Assembly (NCBI GenBank): GCA_942490985.1
Contig: CALNYW010000001.1
Span: forward strand, 413,108 to 477,107
Length of the DNA stretch: 64,000 nucleotides
Origin: Thiosocius sp942490985
GTDB taxonomy: Bacteria > Pseudomonadota > Gammaproteobacteria > Chromatiales > Chromatiaceae
Direction: 5' to 3'
Under the pieces are notes generated by a model. The model was not told the origin of the DNA. It made no database searches and worked only from the letters and a program-made list of their open reading frames with translations. Shown in pieces: positions 52,860 through 60,839 of this stretch. A program made the translations under genes and the position numbers. Every line of letters starts with the position of its first letter. Position 1 is the stretch's first letter.

Positions 52860-54095
52860 TTAGGAACGCGACGCAGTGGCCGGCGCCGTTTCCGCCGGTA
52901 CCTCCGGCAGCTTGAATGAGATCAACGCTGCGGCAAGGACAAAGGCCGTCGACCACCACAGACACCCCTCGAGGCCATGCGTCTGATAGACCCATCCGGA
53001 CAGCACGGTCCCCGTCAGCCTTCCGGCCGCGTTGGCCATGTAGTAGAACCCCACGTTCATGGCCACCTTGTCGTGGTCTGAGTAGGCGAGGATCAGGTAG
53101 GAGTGGACAGCCGAATTGATCGCGAACACCGCGCCAAACGCGAGTAGACCAATGATTAGGGACATGGCCGGATCAAGGCCGGACATCAGCGCGGTGGCGA
53201 TACCCGCCGGGAACACGGCCAGCAGGAGCGCCCAGTTGCGCGCACTGCTGCCCTGCGGACCGCGCCCATGGTGGCCCTTGCGTAACATGGCCGGAGCGCC
53301 GGCCTGCACGAAGCCGTAGAGCACCACCCAGAGCGCCAGGAACGAACCAACCTGTATGTGGTTCCAGCCGGTGACCGAGGCCAGAAACACCGGGAGGCCC
53401 ACGACGAACCAGACATCACGCGAACCGAACAGGAAGTAGCGTGCACCCGAGAGGATGTTGATCTCGCGGGTCTTGGAGAAGATCTGCTTAAACTTGGCCT
53501 TCGTCTTCGATGTGCCCATTCCCATCGGCAGCGCCCACCAAGCGTACAGGTAGACCACGAAAAGCATCGCGGCCATGCCGCCCATGGCCCAGCGGAAGCC
53601 GATCAGGTAGAGCAGCAGGCCACCGAGGAAGAACCCCACGCCTTTCAGCGTGTTCTTCGATCCCGTGAGTAAGGCGACCCACTTGAACAGCCGGGTATCG
53701 GCATTCTCGCCCTTGGGCACGACCAGCTTGACGCTGGACTTGGCGCTCATCTTGTTCAGGTCCTTGGCGATGCCCGACATGGCCATGGCCGTCATGACAT
53801 AGGCCACCGACAGCCAGGACGGATCCACTGTCAGCGCACCAAGCGCAACGACCTGGAGAAAGCCGCCTATGATCATGGTGCGATTGAGCCCGATGTGCGA
53901 AGCGATCCAGCCGCCGACGCCGTTGGTGATGATGCCGAAGACTTCGTAAAACAGGAACAAGAAAGCGATTTCCAGCGGGCTGAATCCCAGGTTATGGAAA
54001 TGCAGAACCACCAGCATGTGGATAGCCCCGTCGGTCAGGGTGAAGGCCCAGTAGGCCCCTGTGACCACCAGGTAGGTGCGAAGCCCCTGTTCCAT
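52860..54095 (-). CDS. arsJ: Organoarsenical efflux MFS transporter ArsJ
   Basis: 411-aa major-facilitator protein with twelve predicted helices. The pattern YWAFTLTDGAIHMLVVLHFH at the N-terminus, GIAKDLNKMSAKSSVKL in the first half and FALLF-type helices later are those of ArsJ. ArsJ exports 1-arseno-3-phosphoglycerate made by the partner GAPDH. The ATG at 54095 lies 2 bp after the GAPDH stop, so coupling is tight; an upstream frame start at 54155 overlaps GAPDH and is rejected. Confidence 0.88.
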   Translation of the reverse strand: MEQGLRTYLVVTGAYWAFTLTDGAIHMLVVLHFHNLGFSPLEIAFLFLFYEVFGIITNGVGGWIASHIGLNRTMIIGGFLQVVALGALTVDPSWLSVAYVMTAMAMSGIAKDLNKMSAKSSVKLVVPKGENADTRLFKWVALLTGSKNTLKGVGFFLGGLLLYLIGFRWAMGGMAAMLFVVYLYAWWALPMGMGTSKTKAKFKQIFSKTREINILSGARYFLFGSRDVWFVVGLPVFLASVTGWNHIQVGSFLALWVVLYGFVQAGAPAMLRKGHHGRGPQGSSARNWALLLAVFPAGIATALMSGLDPAMSLIIGLLAFGAVFAINSAVHSYLILAYSDHDKVAMNVGFYYMANAAGRLTGTVLSGWVYQTHGLEGCLWWSTAFVLAAALISFKLPEVPAETAPATASRS

Positions 54096-54097
54096 GA

Positions 54098-55099
54098 TCA
54101 CATCGCCCCGGCGATCTTGTCGGCGATATCCATCATCCGGCAGACATAGCCCCACTCATTGTCGTACCAGGCATAGATCTTGACCTGGGTTTCATCGATT
54201 ACCATGGTGGAAAGTGCATCGACGATCGAGGAGCGTGGATCATCCAGGTAGTCCACCGATACCAACGGCCGCTCTTCGTAGCCGAGAATGCCAGCGAGTT
54301 CACCCTCGGCCGCTTGTTTGAAATAACCGTTGACCTCTTCGGCCGTGACGGGGCGCGCGGCTTCAAAAACGAAATCGGTCAGCGAGGCATTCAGCAGTGG
54401 AATGCGCACCGCATGACCGTTCAGCTTGCCGGTCAGCTCCGGGAAAATCTTGGTGATGGCCTTGGCCGATCCGGTCGTCGTCGGTATCAGTGACTGGCCA
54501 CAGGCACGTGCGCGACGCAGGTCCTTGTGACCCTTGTCGACAATGGTCTGGGTATTGGTGATGTCGTGAATCGTGGTCATGCAGCCGTGCACGATGCCGA
54601 TGTTCTCGTGCACCACCTTGACCACCGGCGCCAGGCAGTTGGTGGTGCAGGAGGCCGCCGTGACCAGATGGTGCTCAGCCGGGTCATACAGGTGGTCATT
54701 GACGCCGTAAACGATGTTCAAGGCCCCTTCGGTCGGCGCAGCAACAATGACCTTCTTGACCCCCTGGTCGAAATAGGTCTGCAGCGATTCAGGCTTTTTG
54801 TGGTGCTTGCCGGTCGCTTCGATCACGATGTCACAGCCCGACCAGTCGGTTTCGCCGATGGTCGCGTTGCGGCTGTATGCGACCTGTCTGCCACCGATGA
54901 TCATTGCGTCGCCATCGGCACTGCATTCTTCGGCCCAGGTGCCATGCACCGAGTCGAACTTGAGTAGGTGTGCCGAACCGGCCGCATCGGTCGCGATCTC
55001 GTTCACCTGGGCAATGGCAATGCCTTGCCTTTCCCAACCGGCACGAACACCAAGACGACCCATGCGGCCAAAGCCGTTGATACCTACGCGAATTGCCAT
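54098..55099 (-). CDS. Arsenate-associated glyceraldehyde-3-phosphate dehydrogenase
   Basis: 333-aa type I GAPDH. NAD-binding NGFGRMGRLGVRAGW at the N-terminus, catalytic Cys in AASCTTNCLAPVVK (with the usual second Cys), and catalytic His in the conserved segment that follows in the family. In ars islands this enzyme uses arsenate in place of phosphate to make unstable 1-arseno-3-phosphoglycerate for ArsJ. AGGACA lies before the ATG. It follows a truncated ACR3 gene in the order arsR-acr3(partial)-gapdh-arsJ. Confidence 0.9.
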   Translation of the reverse strand: MAIRVGINGFGRMGRLGVRAGWERQGIAIAQVNEIATDAAGSAHLLKFDSVHGTWAEECSADGDAMIIGGRQVAYSRNATIGETDWSGCDIVIEATGKHHKKPESLQTYFDQGVKKVIVAAPTEGALNIVYGVNDHLYDPAEHHLVTAASCTTNCLAPVVKVVHENIGIVHGCMTTIHDITNTQTIVDKGHKDLRRARACGQSLIPTTTGSAKAITKIFPELTGKLNGHAVRIPLLNASLTDFVFEAARPVTAEEVNGYFKQAAEGELAGILGYEERPLVSVDYLDDPRSSIVDALSTMVIDETQVKIYAWYDNEWGYVCRMMDIADKIAGAM

Positions 55100-55653
55100 T
55101 TTGTCTGTCCTATTGTTGTTTTCAGTACCGACTGTTTATCGGTGTTGTCTGCTCGTAGCCGACGGTCCGGCTTGCAAGAGTGGTGTTTGGCTTGGTTCTG
55201 ATTCCAGCGATGCTCAATCGTTCGAGTGCCGTGCTTCGCGCAGGCCTGCGCCAGATAGTCTTTGTATGAGTCCAGCTGGTCAGCGGGCAGGTAGTTCAAA
55301 AACACGCCGCGAATGAACAACCAGCCGAGCACGGCAAACGAGAAAGGCTTCACGGCCCAGTTGATGAACAGCGTGACGCCGATGCCGCGCCAGTGTTCCT
55401 GCACATGGTGCAGGGTGCCGAAGTCGACCTTCAGCAACATCGGGATGATCATGAGCCAGATCAGGACCGCTACCGGCAGGTTCACCTGTGCCACTTCCAT
55501 CTCGCCGATTGCCTGAAAAGGTCCAGGAAACCAGTGACCCAGGGTGATGCCTATGGCGATACACAAGCCAACCCACATGGTCAGGTAGCGCTCGAACAGG
55601 CTCATCGGGCTGCCAGCGGCCTGCTTGGCGGTGACTTCGCACTGTGCGCTCAT
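55084..55653 (-). pseudogene. Truncated ACR3 arsenite efflux permease with unrelated tail
   Basis: The first about 130 residues (MSLFERYLTMWVGLCIAIGI, VLIWLMIIPMLLKVDFGTLH, WAVKPFSFAVLGWLF) are the first three or four helices of ACR3, ending at LPADQLDSYK. The homology stops near 55262, and the last 60 residues (DYLAQACAKHGTRTIEHRWN and on) belong to no recognised ACR3 part. The Cys of helix 4 needed for arsenite transport and six helices are missing, so it cannot function. The tail overlaps the GAPDH start by 16 bp. A deletion or insertion event is implied. Confidence 0.75.
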
Positions 55654-55681
55654 GTTGCTGGCACGCCCATGAACTTTGCGA

Positions 55682-56035
55682 TCAGGCGCAACGCGGGGCG
55701 CCGGGTCGGTTTGGCATCGCGGCGAGGGTAGCCAGGTCGTCTGCAAACGGCGCGGTTTGGTTCACACCCTTGGCCGTTTGCTTCAACACATGTGTCACCC
55801 ATTTGGGTAGGTCAGGGTTGATCCGGTAATGGATCCACAATCCCTCCCGGCGGTCGCTCACCAGCTCGGCCTCGCGCAGCTGTGCGAGATGACGGGAGAT
55901 GTTGGGTTGGGCGGCTCCGATCGCATGGGTGAGTTCGCAGACGCAGAGTTCCCGGTGCTCAAGCAGCAACAGCAGGCAGCGAAGCCGCGTGGAATGGGCG
56001 AGAGCGGAAAAAAGAGACTCGGGGGATATATTCAT
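55682..56035 (-). CDS. arsR: ArsR/SmtB-family metalloregulator
   Basis: 117-aa repressor. The winged helix has ALAHSTRLRCLLLLLEHREL and AAQPNISRHLAQLREAELVS; the arsenite-binding pair is in ELCVCEL, the classical CVC of ArsR. Two Cys lie at the extreme C-terminus (APRCA has one). ATG at 56035 is preferred over TTG at 56053. AT-rich repeats 56041-56075 (ATATATCCAATCACATATAT) are the natural operator region. It heads the arsenic operon. Confidence 0.86.
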   Translation of the reverse strand: MNISPESLFSALAHSTRLRCLLLLLEHRELCVCELTHAIGAAQPNISRHLAQLREAELVSDRREGLWIHYRINPDLPKWVTHVLKQTAKGVNQTAPFADDLATLAAMPNRPGAPRCA

Positions 56036-56319
56036 CCTAAGGAATATATCCAATCACATATATACTGTCTACGACATATTAGGTGCGCCAATGTGACGGA
56101 GTAAGCCGAGGCTTCGGGCCAACCCAGTCAGGCCGAGGAAGCGCTCGGTTATGCCTTAGAAAGCACCGTTGCCAACCACGCGAGGAACATGTGGGGTTGA
56201 ATCAAAGCACGTGCCGAACAGCTACGTGTGATACCGCGATGGGGAATCACATCGCGTTAAAACAAACTTCTATGTAGTTCTATTAGTCGCGCATAATTAA
56301 TTGAACAATCGCGAAAAAT

Positions 56320-56430
56320 TGGTGGAAACGGCGACAATCACATTGCCCTGTCAATCAATGGCTTAAAACGCGAAATGCCGATTATGCCCCCACAGATACC
56401 CCCAGATCGATTCAGCTGATTCCACGGCTC
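56320..56430 (-). repeat. tmRNA-end-like attachment repeat, copy 2
   Basis: TGGTGGAAACGGCGACAATC, then CACATTGCCCTGTCAATCAATGG and CCCCCACAGATACCCCCAGA, the same order as in the other copies. The 80 bp before it (GGGGAATCACATCGCG, ACAAACTTCTATGTAG) match the flank of copy 1 at 45230. It lies 130 bp upstream of the FitAB-like module. The interval 56036-56319 has no gene. Confidence 0.55.
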
Positions 56431-56562
56431 AAGTTAGACAGATTTTACGGCTCCTCCGCAGGCGCAAGGCCTCGCAATGCGGTCGTCGCTATCGCATGCA
56501 AGCAATGCCATCATGTGCTAGCGTTTTTTTGGGTTCGTCCAAGTTAAGTTCCGGAGTCGATC

Positions 56563-56796
56563 ATGCCCAGTTTGAGTGTCAGAAGACTCGACGAAGATAC
56601 GCTGTCGCGTTTAAGGATCCGCGCCGCGCAGCATGGGGTGTCGATGGAGGAAGAAGCGCGACGCATTCTAAAGGATGCGGTTAGCCCACCGGATCACCTT
56701 GGTGATCTCGCGCTTCGGATATTTGGCCCGAAGCACGGTGTCGATCTACAGCTACCTGAAAGGACACCAAATGAGCCCCTGGACCTGTCCGAATGA
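56563..56796 (+). CDS. FitA-like ribbon-helix-helix antitoxin
   Basis: 77-aa antitoxin with MPSLSVRRLDEDTLSRLRIR and HGVSMEEEARRILKDAV, the FitA/VapB-type ribbon-helix-helix pattern, and a C-terminal Pro-rich toxin-binding arm. Overlaps the PIN toxin by 4 bp (ATGA). Confidence 0.85.
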   Translation: MPSLSVRRLDEDTLSRLRIRAAQHGVSMEEEARRILKDAVSPPDHLGDLALRIFGPKHGVDLQLPERTPNEPLDLSE

Positions 56797-57218
56797 TCCT
56801 TCTGGACACGAACGTCGTTTCAGAGGTGATGAAGGCACGGCCGGAGGAAACCGTCGTAACCTGGTTGAACGGTCAGAACTCGGAGAAGCTCTACGTATCC
56901 TCAATCACCATCGGCGAGATTAGCTGTGGTCTGCGAATCTTGCCTGATGGTAAACGCAGATCAGGGCTTCGCGAACGGTTTGAACGATTCGTCGCCCTGG
57001 CCTTCGACCAGCGTGTACTTGCCTACGATGAATCCGCCGCCTGCATCTACGGTGATCTGATGGGCGACCGCAAGGAACTCGGGCTTCCGATGAGCGTATC
57101 CGATGGGCAGATCGCCGCAATTGCTCGTCTTAACCACCTGGCGGTGGCGACTCGGAATGTCGTCGACTTTGAGAACTGTGGTATCGATGTAGTGGATCCT
57201 TTTGCGTCCGTCCTCTAA
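56793..57218 (+). CDS. FitB-like PIN-domain toxin
   Basis: 141-aa PIN ribonuclease: Asp in MILLDTNVVSEVMKA, Glu in ITIGEISCGLRIL, Asp in SVSDGQIAAIARL and DF in TRNVVDFENCGI complete the acidic site. Translationally coupled to its antitoxin. The module is enclosed by attachment-like repeats 2 and 3. Confidence 0.88.
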   Translation: MILLDTNVVSEVMKARPEETVVTWLNGQNSEKLYVSSITIGEISCGLRILPDGKRRSGLRERFERFVALAFDQRVLAYDESAACIYGDLMGDRKELGLPMSVSDGQIAAIARLNHLAVATRNVVDFENCGIDVVDPFASVL

Positions 57219-57325
57219 CGTGCACACCTGTTCCGCGGCGGAGTTTGCAACATTTGTCGGAGTACGCGAGGAAGCTGAAATTCCCACATGATAAGTTTTT
57301 AACGCATTGTTTTTAATAAATAAAA

Positions 57326-57530
57326 AGGCCCCGATATATCAGGGCCTATCTGACGTTATCTGGTGGAGGCGGCGACAATCACATTAGCTTTTCAATCAAC
57401 GGGTCAAAAAGCGAAATGCCAGAAGTGCCCCCGCAGATATCCCCAAATTGATTCGGCTCATTAACTGCCAGTATCAAACCAATTTTTTCGTTCCTCCGGC
57501 GGACTCCTCGGCACATTCGACGTCAAATCT
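57326..57530 (-). repeat. tmRNA-end-like attachment repeat with terminator, copy 3
   Basis: On the minus strand: repeat body, GTCGCCGCCTCCACCA (tmRNA-like 3-prime end with CCA), then an intrinsic terminator AGGCCCTGATATATCGGGGC followed by a T-run (57326-57345). The downstream half continues with CCCCCGCAGATATCCCCAAA and GATTCGGCTCATTAACTG, as in copy 4. It separates the FitAB and ParDE modules. Confidence 0.6.
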
Positions 57531-57575
57531 GTCACCGACACTACGTCACTCGAAGCTGCACTGGACGAGGCGGCG

Positions 57576-57857
57576 TTACAAGCGCTCTGGCCACAACCTG
57601 GCGCTGTGCCGTACTGTCAGGATATAGACTGCGTCGGTAACTTCGTAAGCCACGATGTACGATGCGTGAACAACCAGTTCACGAGTACCTTCAACCCGAC
57701 CAGGGCGGCCTGCATACGGATTGGCCGGTAGAACAGTATCAACCGAAGACAGGATTTGCTCACCCAGTTCCAATGCGGCAGTTGGGTTGTCAGCGGCGAT
57801 GTACTCGATGATCGCTTCCAGTTCGCGCAGTGAGTGCGCAGACCAGCGGAGCTTCAC
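57576..57857 (-). CDS. ParE/RelE-family toxin
   Basis: 93-aa toxin: LRWSAHSLRELEAIIEYIAA, then NPYAGRPGRVEGTRELVVHA and YIVAYEVTDAVYILTVRHSA, the ParE/RelE fold with the usual Arg/His-rich C-terminal strand. Overlaps its antitoxin by 4 bp. Confidence 0.87.
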   Translation of the reverse strand: MKLRWSAHSLRELEAIIEYIAADNPTAALELGEQILSSVDTVLPANPYAGRPGRVEGTRELVVHASYIVAYEVTDAVYILTVRHSARLWPERL

Positions 57858-58120
57858 GAGTCGGATTTGCTAGCGGATCTCTCGGCGACGAATTCGTTCA
57901 GTCGGGCCCGTACTTCATCGGTTTCGTATACGCGACCTTCCGCCACATCGGCCATGCCTTGGCGTACGGAATTGACAAAGGCCTCTTCCTCACTCAGGTA
58001 GCGCTCAATGGCTTCATTGGCCAGGAATGACTTCGAACGGCGGGTGAGGGTTGCCAGCTGTTCCAGTCGCTTCGAGGTTTCGGGCTTGGTGTGAACTGAA
58101 ATAACTGATCGGTTGGCCAT
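57854..58120 (-). CDS. ParD/CopG-like antitoxin
   Basis: 88-aa antitoxin: ribbon-helix-helix N-terminus VISVHTKPETSKRLEQLATL, TRRSKSFLANEAIERYLSEE, and an acidic C-terminal helix for toxin binding. ATG at 58120 starts the fold; upstream in-frame codons to 58180 are unlikely. Confidence 0.83.
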   Translation of the reverse strand: MANRSVISVHTKPETSKRLEQLATLTRRSKSFLANEAIERYLSEEEAFVNSVRQGMADVAEGRVYETDEVRARLNEFVAERSASKSDS

Positions 58121-58385
58121 GTCGCACTTGCCCATGTGATTCATATGTATACATCTTACTACACAGGGTGTTTTCTGCAACTGGGTGGGTCAGGTTCCCG
58201 TTTGAGGTGCTGTGCTTGGAGACAGGTTTGGCTGATTACAACCCCGGCTCACTCTGAACAGACGCTGCCAAGAACCTCAGACTACTCGATGCTGATGGCG
58301 ATAGCTCGATGCAAGAACCCCAGTCGCGTTGGTGACTGAGATTCCCTACAAGCGCTTCGTAACTTATTGGTTTTAAGAAAGAAAA

Positions 58386-58620
58386 AGGCCCCGATATATC
58401 ACGGCCTATCTGGCGTTATCTGGTGGAGGCGGCGACAATCACATTGCCTTGTAAAACAATGGCTTAAAATGCGAAACGCCGGAAATGCCCCCACGGATAC
58501 CCCCAGATTGATTCGGCTGATTAACTGACTGAAATCAAACCGATTTTATCGTTCCTGAATGGCTCCTCGGCGTAATCTACGCCAAACCCGCCACTGAATC
58601 TCACGTCAAAGTTGCCACCC
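58386..58620 (-). repeat. tmRNA-end-like attachment repeat with terminator, copy 4
   Basis: The same terminator (GGCCGTGATATATCGGGGCC plus T-run on the minus strand), TGGTGGAGGCGGCGACAATC, CCCCCACGGATACCCCCAGA and GATTCGGCTGATTAACTGAC. It is closest to copy 3, including 60 bp beyond (CGTTCCTGAATGGCTCCTCG). It follows the ParDE module, so repeats 2-3-4 alternate with two toxin-antitoxin modules. The spacer 58121-58385 shows no gene. Confidence 0.6.
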
Positions 58621-58742
58621 ACTCAGGTAAAAGCTAACACTGATTCCGAAGCAAGTTTCCCACCCATAGCAGGATGATGCCGGAGTTCATTTAGCAGTTG
58701 CCCGAAGCGGGATAACGCACAGCAATCCTGGCACTTTTTTGG

Positions 58743-58855
58743 ATCAGGGAACTGGCCGATGCTGGTGGCGGTATGGGGTTGTGGGGGTCGAGAGTTCGAA
58801 TCTCCCCGCTCCGACCAATAAAAAGAAAGGCTTAGGTGAATAACCTAAGCCTTTT
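58743..58855 (+). repeat. tRNA-3-prime-end-like repeat with terminator, copy 2
   Basis: GGCCGATGCTGGTGGCGGTA, GGGTTGTGGGGGTCGAG, T-arm-like GAGAG-TTCGAAT-CTCCC, acceptor-like CGCTCCG and ACCA, then a strong bidirectional hairpin AAAGGCTTAGG...CCTAAGCCTTTT (58827-58855). The matching 5-prime acceptor CGGAGCG is not upstream, so a complete tRNA is absent. Copy 1 is at 32233. The rest of 58621-59055 shows nothing else. Confidence 0.6.
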
Positions 58856-59055
58856 GCTTTGAATGAAAACCGAATAGGAACCGAAATAGGTACCGAGAAG
58901 AAGCAATTGCAACGAGATGCACCTCGGTAGGCGTGGCGGTGGTCTCGCAACAGTATTGGTCGAGGCTTCTCGTTGATGCCTTGTTCGTGAATCGGTCGTA
59001 CCGGTGTCCGACACTCGGATAGCAAGGCGTGACTGCCGAACGCGGAGGTGTTCTA

Positions 59056-59706
59056 TCACCCTGCGTAACTGAGCACAGCGAAGACATGGCATACCGAGCC
59101 GGCGACCACGAACGCGTGCCATACCGCGTGCGCATACCGGAAGCGGGAGCCTAGGGCGAAGAATACGATACCGACCGTGTAGGCGAGCCCGCCAGCCACC
59201 AGCAGTTGGACGCCCGGCCAGGGTACATGCTTGGCCAGCGGCACGGCCGCGATCAGCACCAGCCAGCCCATGACGAGATAGAGGCCGACCGATAGCACCG
59301 GGTGTGACAGCCGGTTGAACGCCTTCATCGCAACACCAAAGGCCGCAAGCGACCATATCAGGCCAAACAGTGTCCAACCCCATGGTCCATTGAGCGCACC
59401 GAGCGCAAAAGGTGTGTAGCTGCCGGCAATGAACACGTAGATCGCACAGTGATCGAGCTTCAGAAAAATCCGCTTGGCGCGACCGTTTGGCAGGGCATGG
59501 AACAGAGTCGATATCAGGTACAGAAGCACCAGGGTCGCCGCGAACACACTGTGACCGACAAACTCGGTGGCACGAAGCGGGTGCGCCGGCGCAACCAGAA
59601 ACGGCACCGCTGCAATGGCCGCCAGCAGCGCCACCCCGTGCACCACGCTGTTGGCGATTTCCTCGCCTGGGCTTTGCGGACGTTCAGCCATATCGTGGAC
59701 AGCCAT
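59056..59706 (-). CDS. HlyIII/YqfA-like seven-helix membrane protein
   Basis: 216-aa protein of the hemolysin III/PAQR family with seven helices. Metal-site motifs are in LLYLISTLFHALPNGR, LDHCAIYVFIAGSYTPF and HAVWHAFVVAGSVCHVF, supplying the conserved Ser, His and Asp residues. ATG at 59706; ATG at 59691 is an alternative. In bacteria the function is mostly unproven; hydrolase activity on lipids is suspected for the superfamily. Confidence 0.86.
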   Translation of the reverse strand: MAVHDMAERPQSPGEEIANSVVHGVALLAAIAAVPFLVAPAHPLRATEFVGHSVFAATLVLLYLISTLFHALPNGRAKRIFLKLDHCAIYVFIAGSYTPFALGALNGPWGWTLFGLIWSLAAFGVAMKAFNRLSHPVLSVGLYLVMGWLVLIAAVPLAKHVPWPGVQLLVAGGLAYTVGIVFFALGSRFRYAHAVWHAFVVAGSVCHVFAVLSYAG

Positions 59707-59837
59707 GATCCGGACGAAGCACGCTCGATTGCCGGGTGAGTCGTCCTCAGACAAGTATACTTCGGCGTGTCCGAGATGCCCCGGCCCTGGCCACTCCAAC
59801 GGGAGGCTTGGTCGTGGCAGTGTGCATTATACGGTTT

Positions 59838-60030
59838 CAATTGCTTACCACTGACAGCGGGGCCGATCTGGCAAAGTGCCATTCGACGGCAGGACACGAC
59901 GTAAAACAGTCTGTTCGCTGGAGAACTGACGGTGCTCGGCACAGAAGCGCAAAGTCAGACCATGGATGATCGGTGTGGCATGGGTCCTACCAACTTTTCG
60001 ACGAAGTGGAGTAGATGGGAGTGGATGATC
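59838..60030 (+). repeat. Conserved upstream segment, copy 2 (paralogue of 22697-22897)
   Basis: The leader of the second DUF1840 gene shares TGGCAAAGTGCCATT, GACGGTGCTCGGCACA and AGACCATGG with the leader at 22.7 kb in the same order and spacing. Retention of this non-coding DNA suggests a regulatory role. Confidence 0.65.
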
Positions 60031-60342
60031 ATGCTGGTAACTTTTTCCTGTCCGGCCTATGCGGACATCACGATGTTCGGCGACGTGGCGGTCCACCTGC
60101 TCAAGATGATAGGGCACAGCGGGACGGTGCCCAGCGCGCTCGTGGCCGCGGATGTGCCGGCGGCACTCGAACGGCTGGAGGCGGCGGTCGCGGCCGAGGG
60201 CGACTTGCCAGCGCCGGCAGAGCCGTCTCAGGCGGAGGACGAAGAACCCCCGGTCAGTCTGGGTCACCGCGCCTTGCCGCTGATCGAACTGCTCGAGGCG
60301 GCGGCTAAAGCCGAGCGCAACGTGATGTGGGACAGCAACTAG
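60031..60342 (+). CDS. DUF1840 family protein, copy 2
   Basis: 103-aa paralogue of the protein at 22.9 kb, same length and nearly identical in MLVTFSCPAYADIT and LKMIGHSGTVPSALVAADVP. Differences concentrate in the acidic middle part. It faces a decayed Crp/Fnr gene, while copy 1 faces an intact one. Confidence 0.8.
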   Translation: MLVTFSCPAYADITMFGDVAVHLLKMIGHSGTVPSALVAADVPAALERLEAAVAAEGDLPAPAEPSQAEDEEPPVSLGHRALPLIELLEAAAKAERNVMWDSN

Positions 60343-60441
60343 CGAGTCGGGCGTCGGCGTCGCGCGGGCCTTGATCGCCAGCTGCGGCCAACCGGTCTGC
60401 CCATTTGCAACTGCCGAGGCTGTCGTCGTCTTCATCCATGC

Positions 60442-60735
60442 CATGATTCGCGCGCAGGTGGCCCGGTCGATCGCGTAGCAGCCTCAGGATTCCGCCTCCA
60501 GCCCATGTCGATCAGTATCGTGATATCACCACGGCGATAGCTGATCAGTCGGCGCCTCTACAATGAATTGGCGGCCTTGGTCACGCCGATGAGACGCGCC
60601 TCGACCACATGACGATGCGAACAGGCGGCTGTCTGTGCGAGGTGACTCAATGCTGCGTAGAGATAGCGTTTCATGCTGCTTGCCAGCACGAGGCCGCTTG
60701 CCGATTTCGCGGCGAAAGGGCGTCGCGATCTCCGC
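60442..60735 (-). pseudogene. Decayed Crp/Fnr-family regulator
   Basis: The DNA aligns with the 3-prime halves of the regulators at 23.3 and 62.7 kb: ATGATTCGCGCGCAGGTGGC at the end, TCGTGATATCACCACGGCGA (recognition-helix/wing region), GAGACGCGCCTCGACCACAT and TCGCGGCGAAAGGGCGTCGC. It has internal deletions (the HTH segment between about 60580 and 60590 is lost) and no N-terminal barrel. 60736-60839 shows nothing. Confidence 0.65.
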
Positions 60736-60839
60736 AGGAGTCTGCCTGCGCTATTTTGCTTTGAGTCTCTCGCTGCTCCGAGTTGTTGATGTCCGTTGCT
60801 ATGAGGGGGCAGATCAAAAGGCCCACCAGGGTATGACCC

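Noticed and set aside
55084..55262. Tail of the truncated ACR3 as a known transposase
   Set aside because: The segment DYLAQACAKHGTRTIEHRW could not be matched to a specific transposase family by eye.
57361..57385. Possible ssrA (tmRNA) gene on the minus strand
   Set aside because: Only the last about 20 bases resemble tmRNA; the tag-reading frame, pseudoknots and 5-prime end are absent, and four degenerate copies exist.
58755..58818. Possible functional tRNA gene ending CGCTCCGACCA
   Set aside because: A T-arm and CCA end are visible, but no matching acceptor 5-prime strand, D-arm or anticodon stem is found upstream, and a similar partial copy occurs at 32.2 kb.
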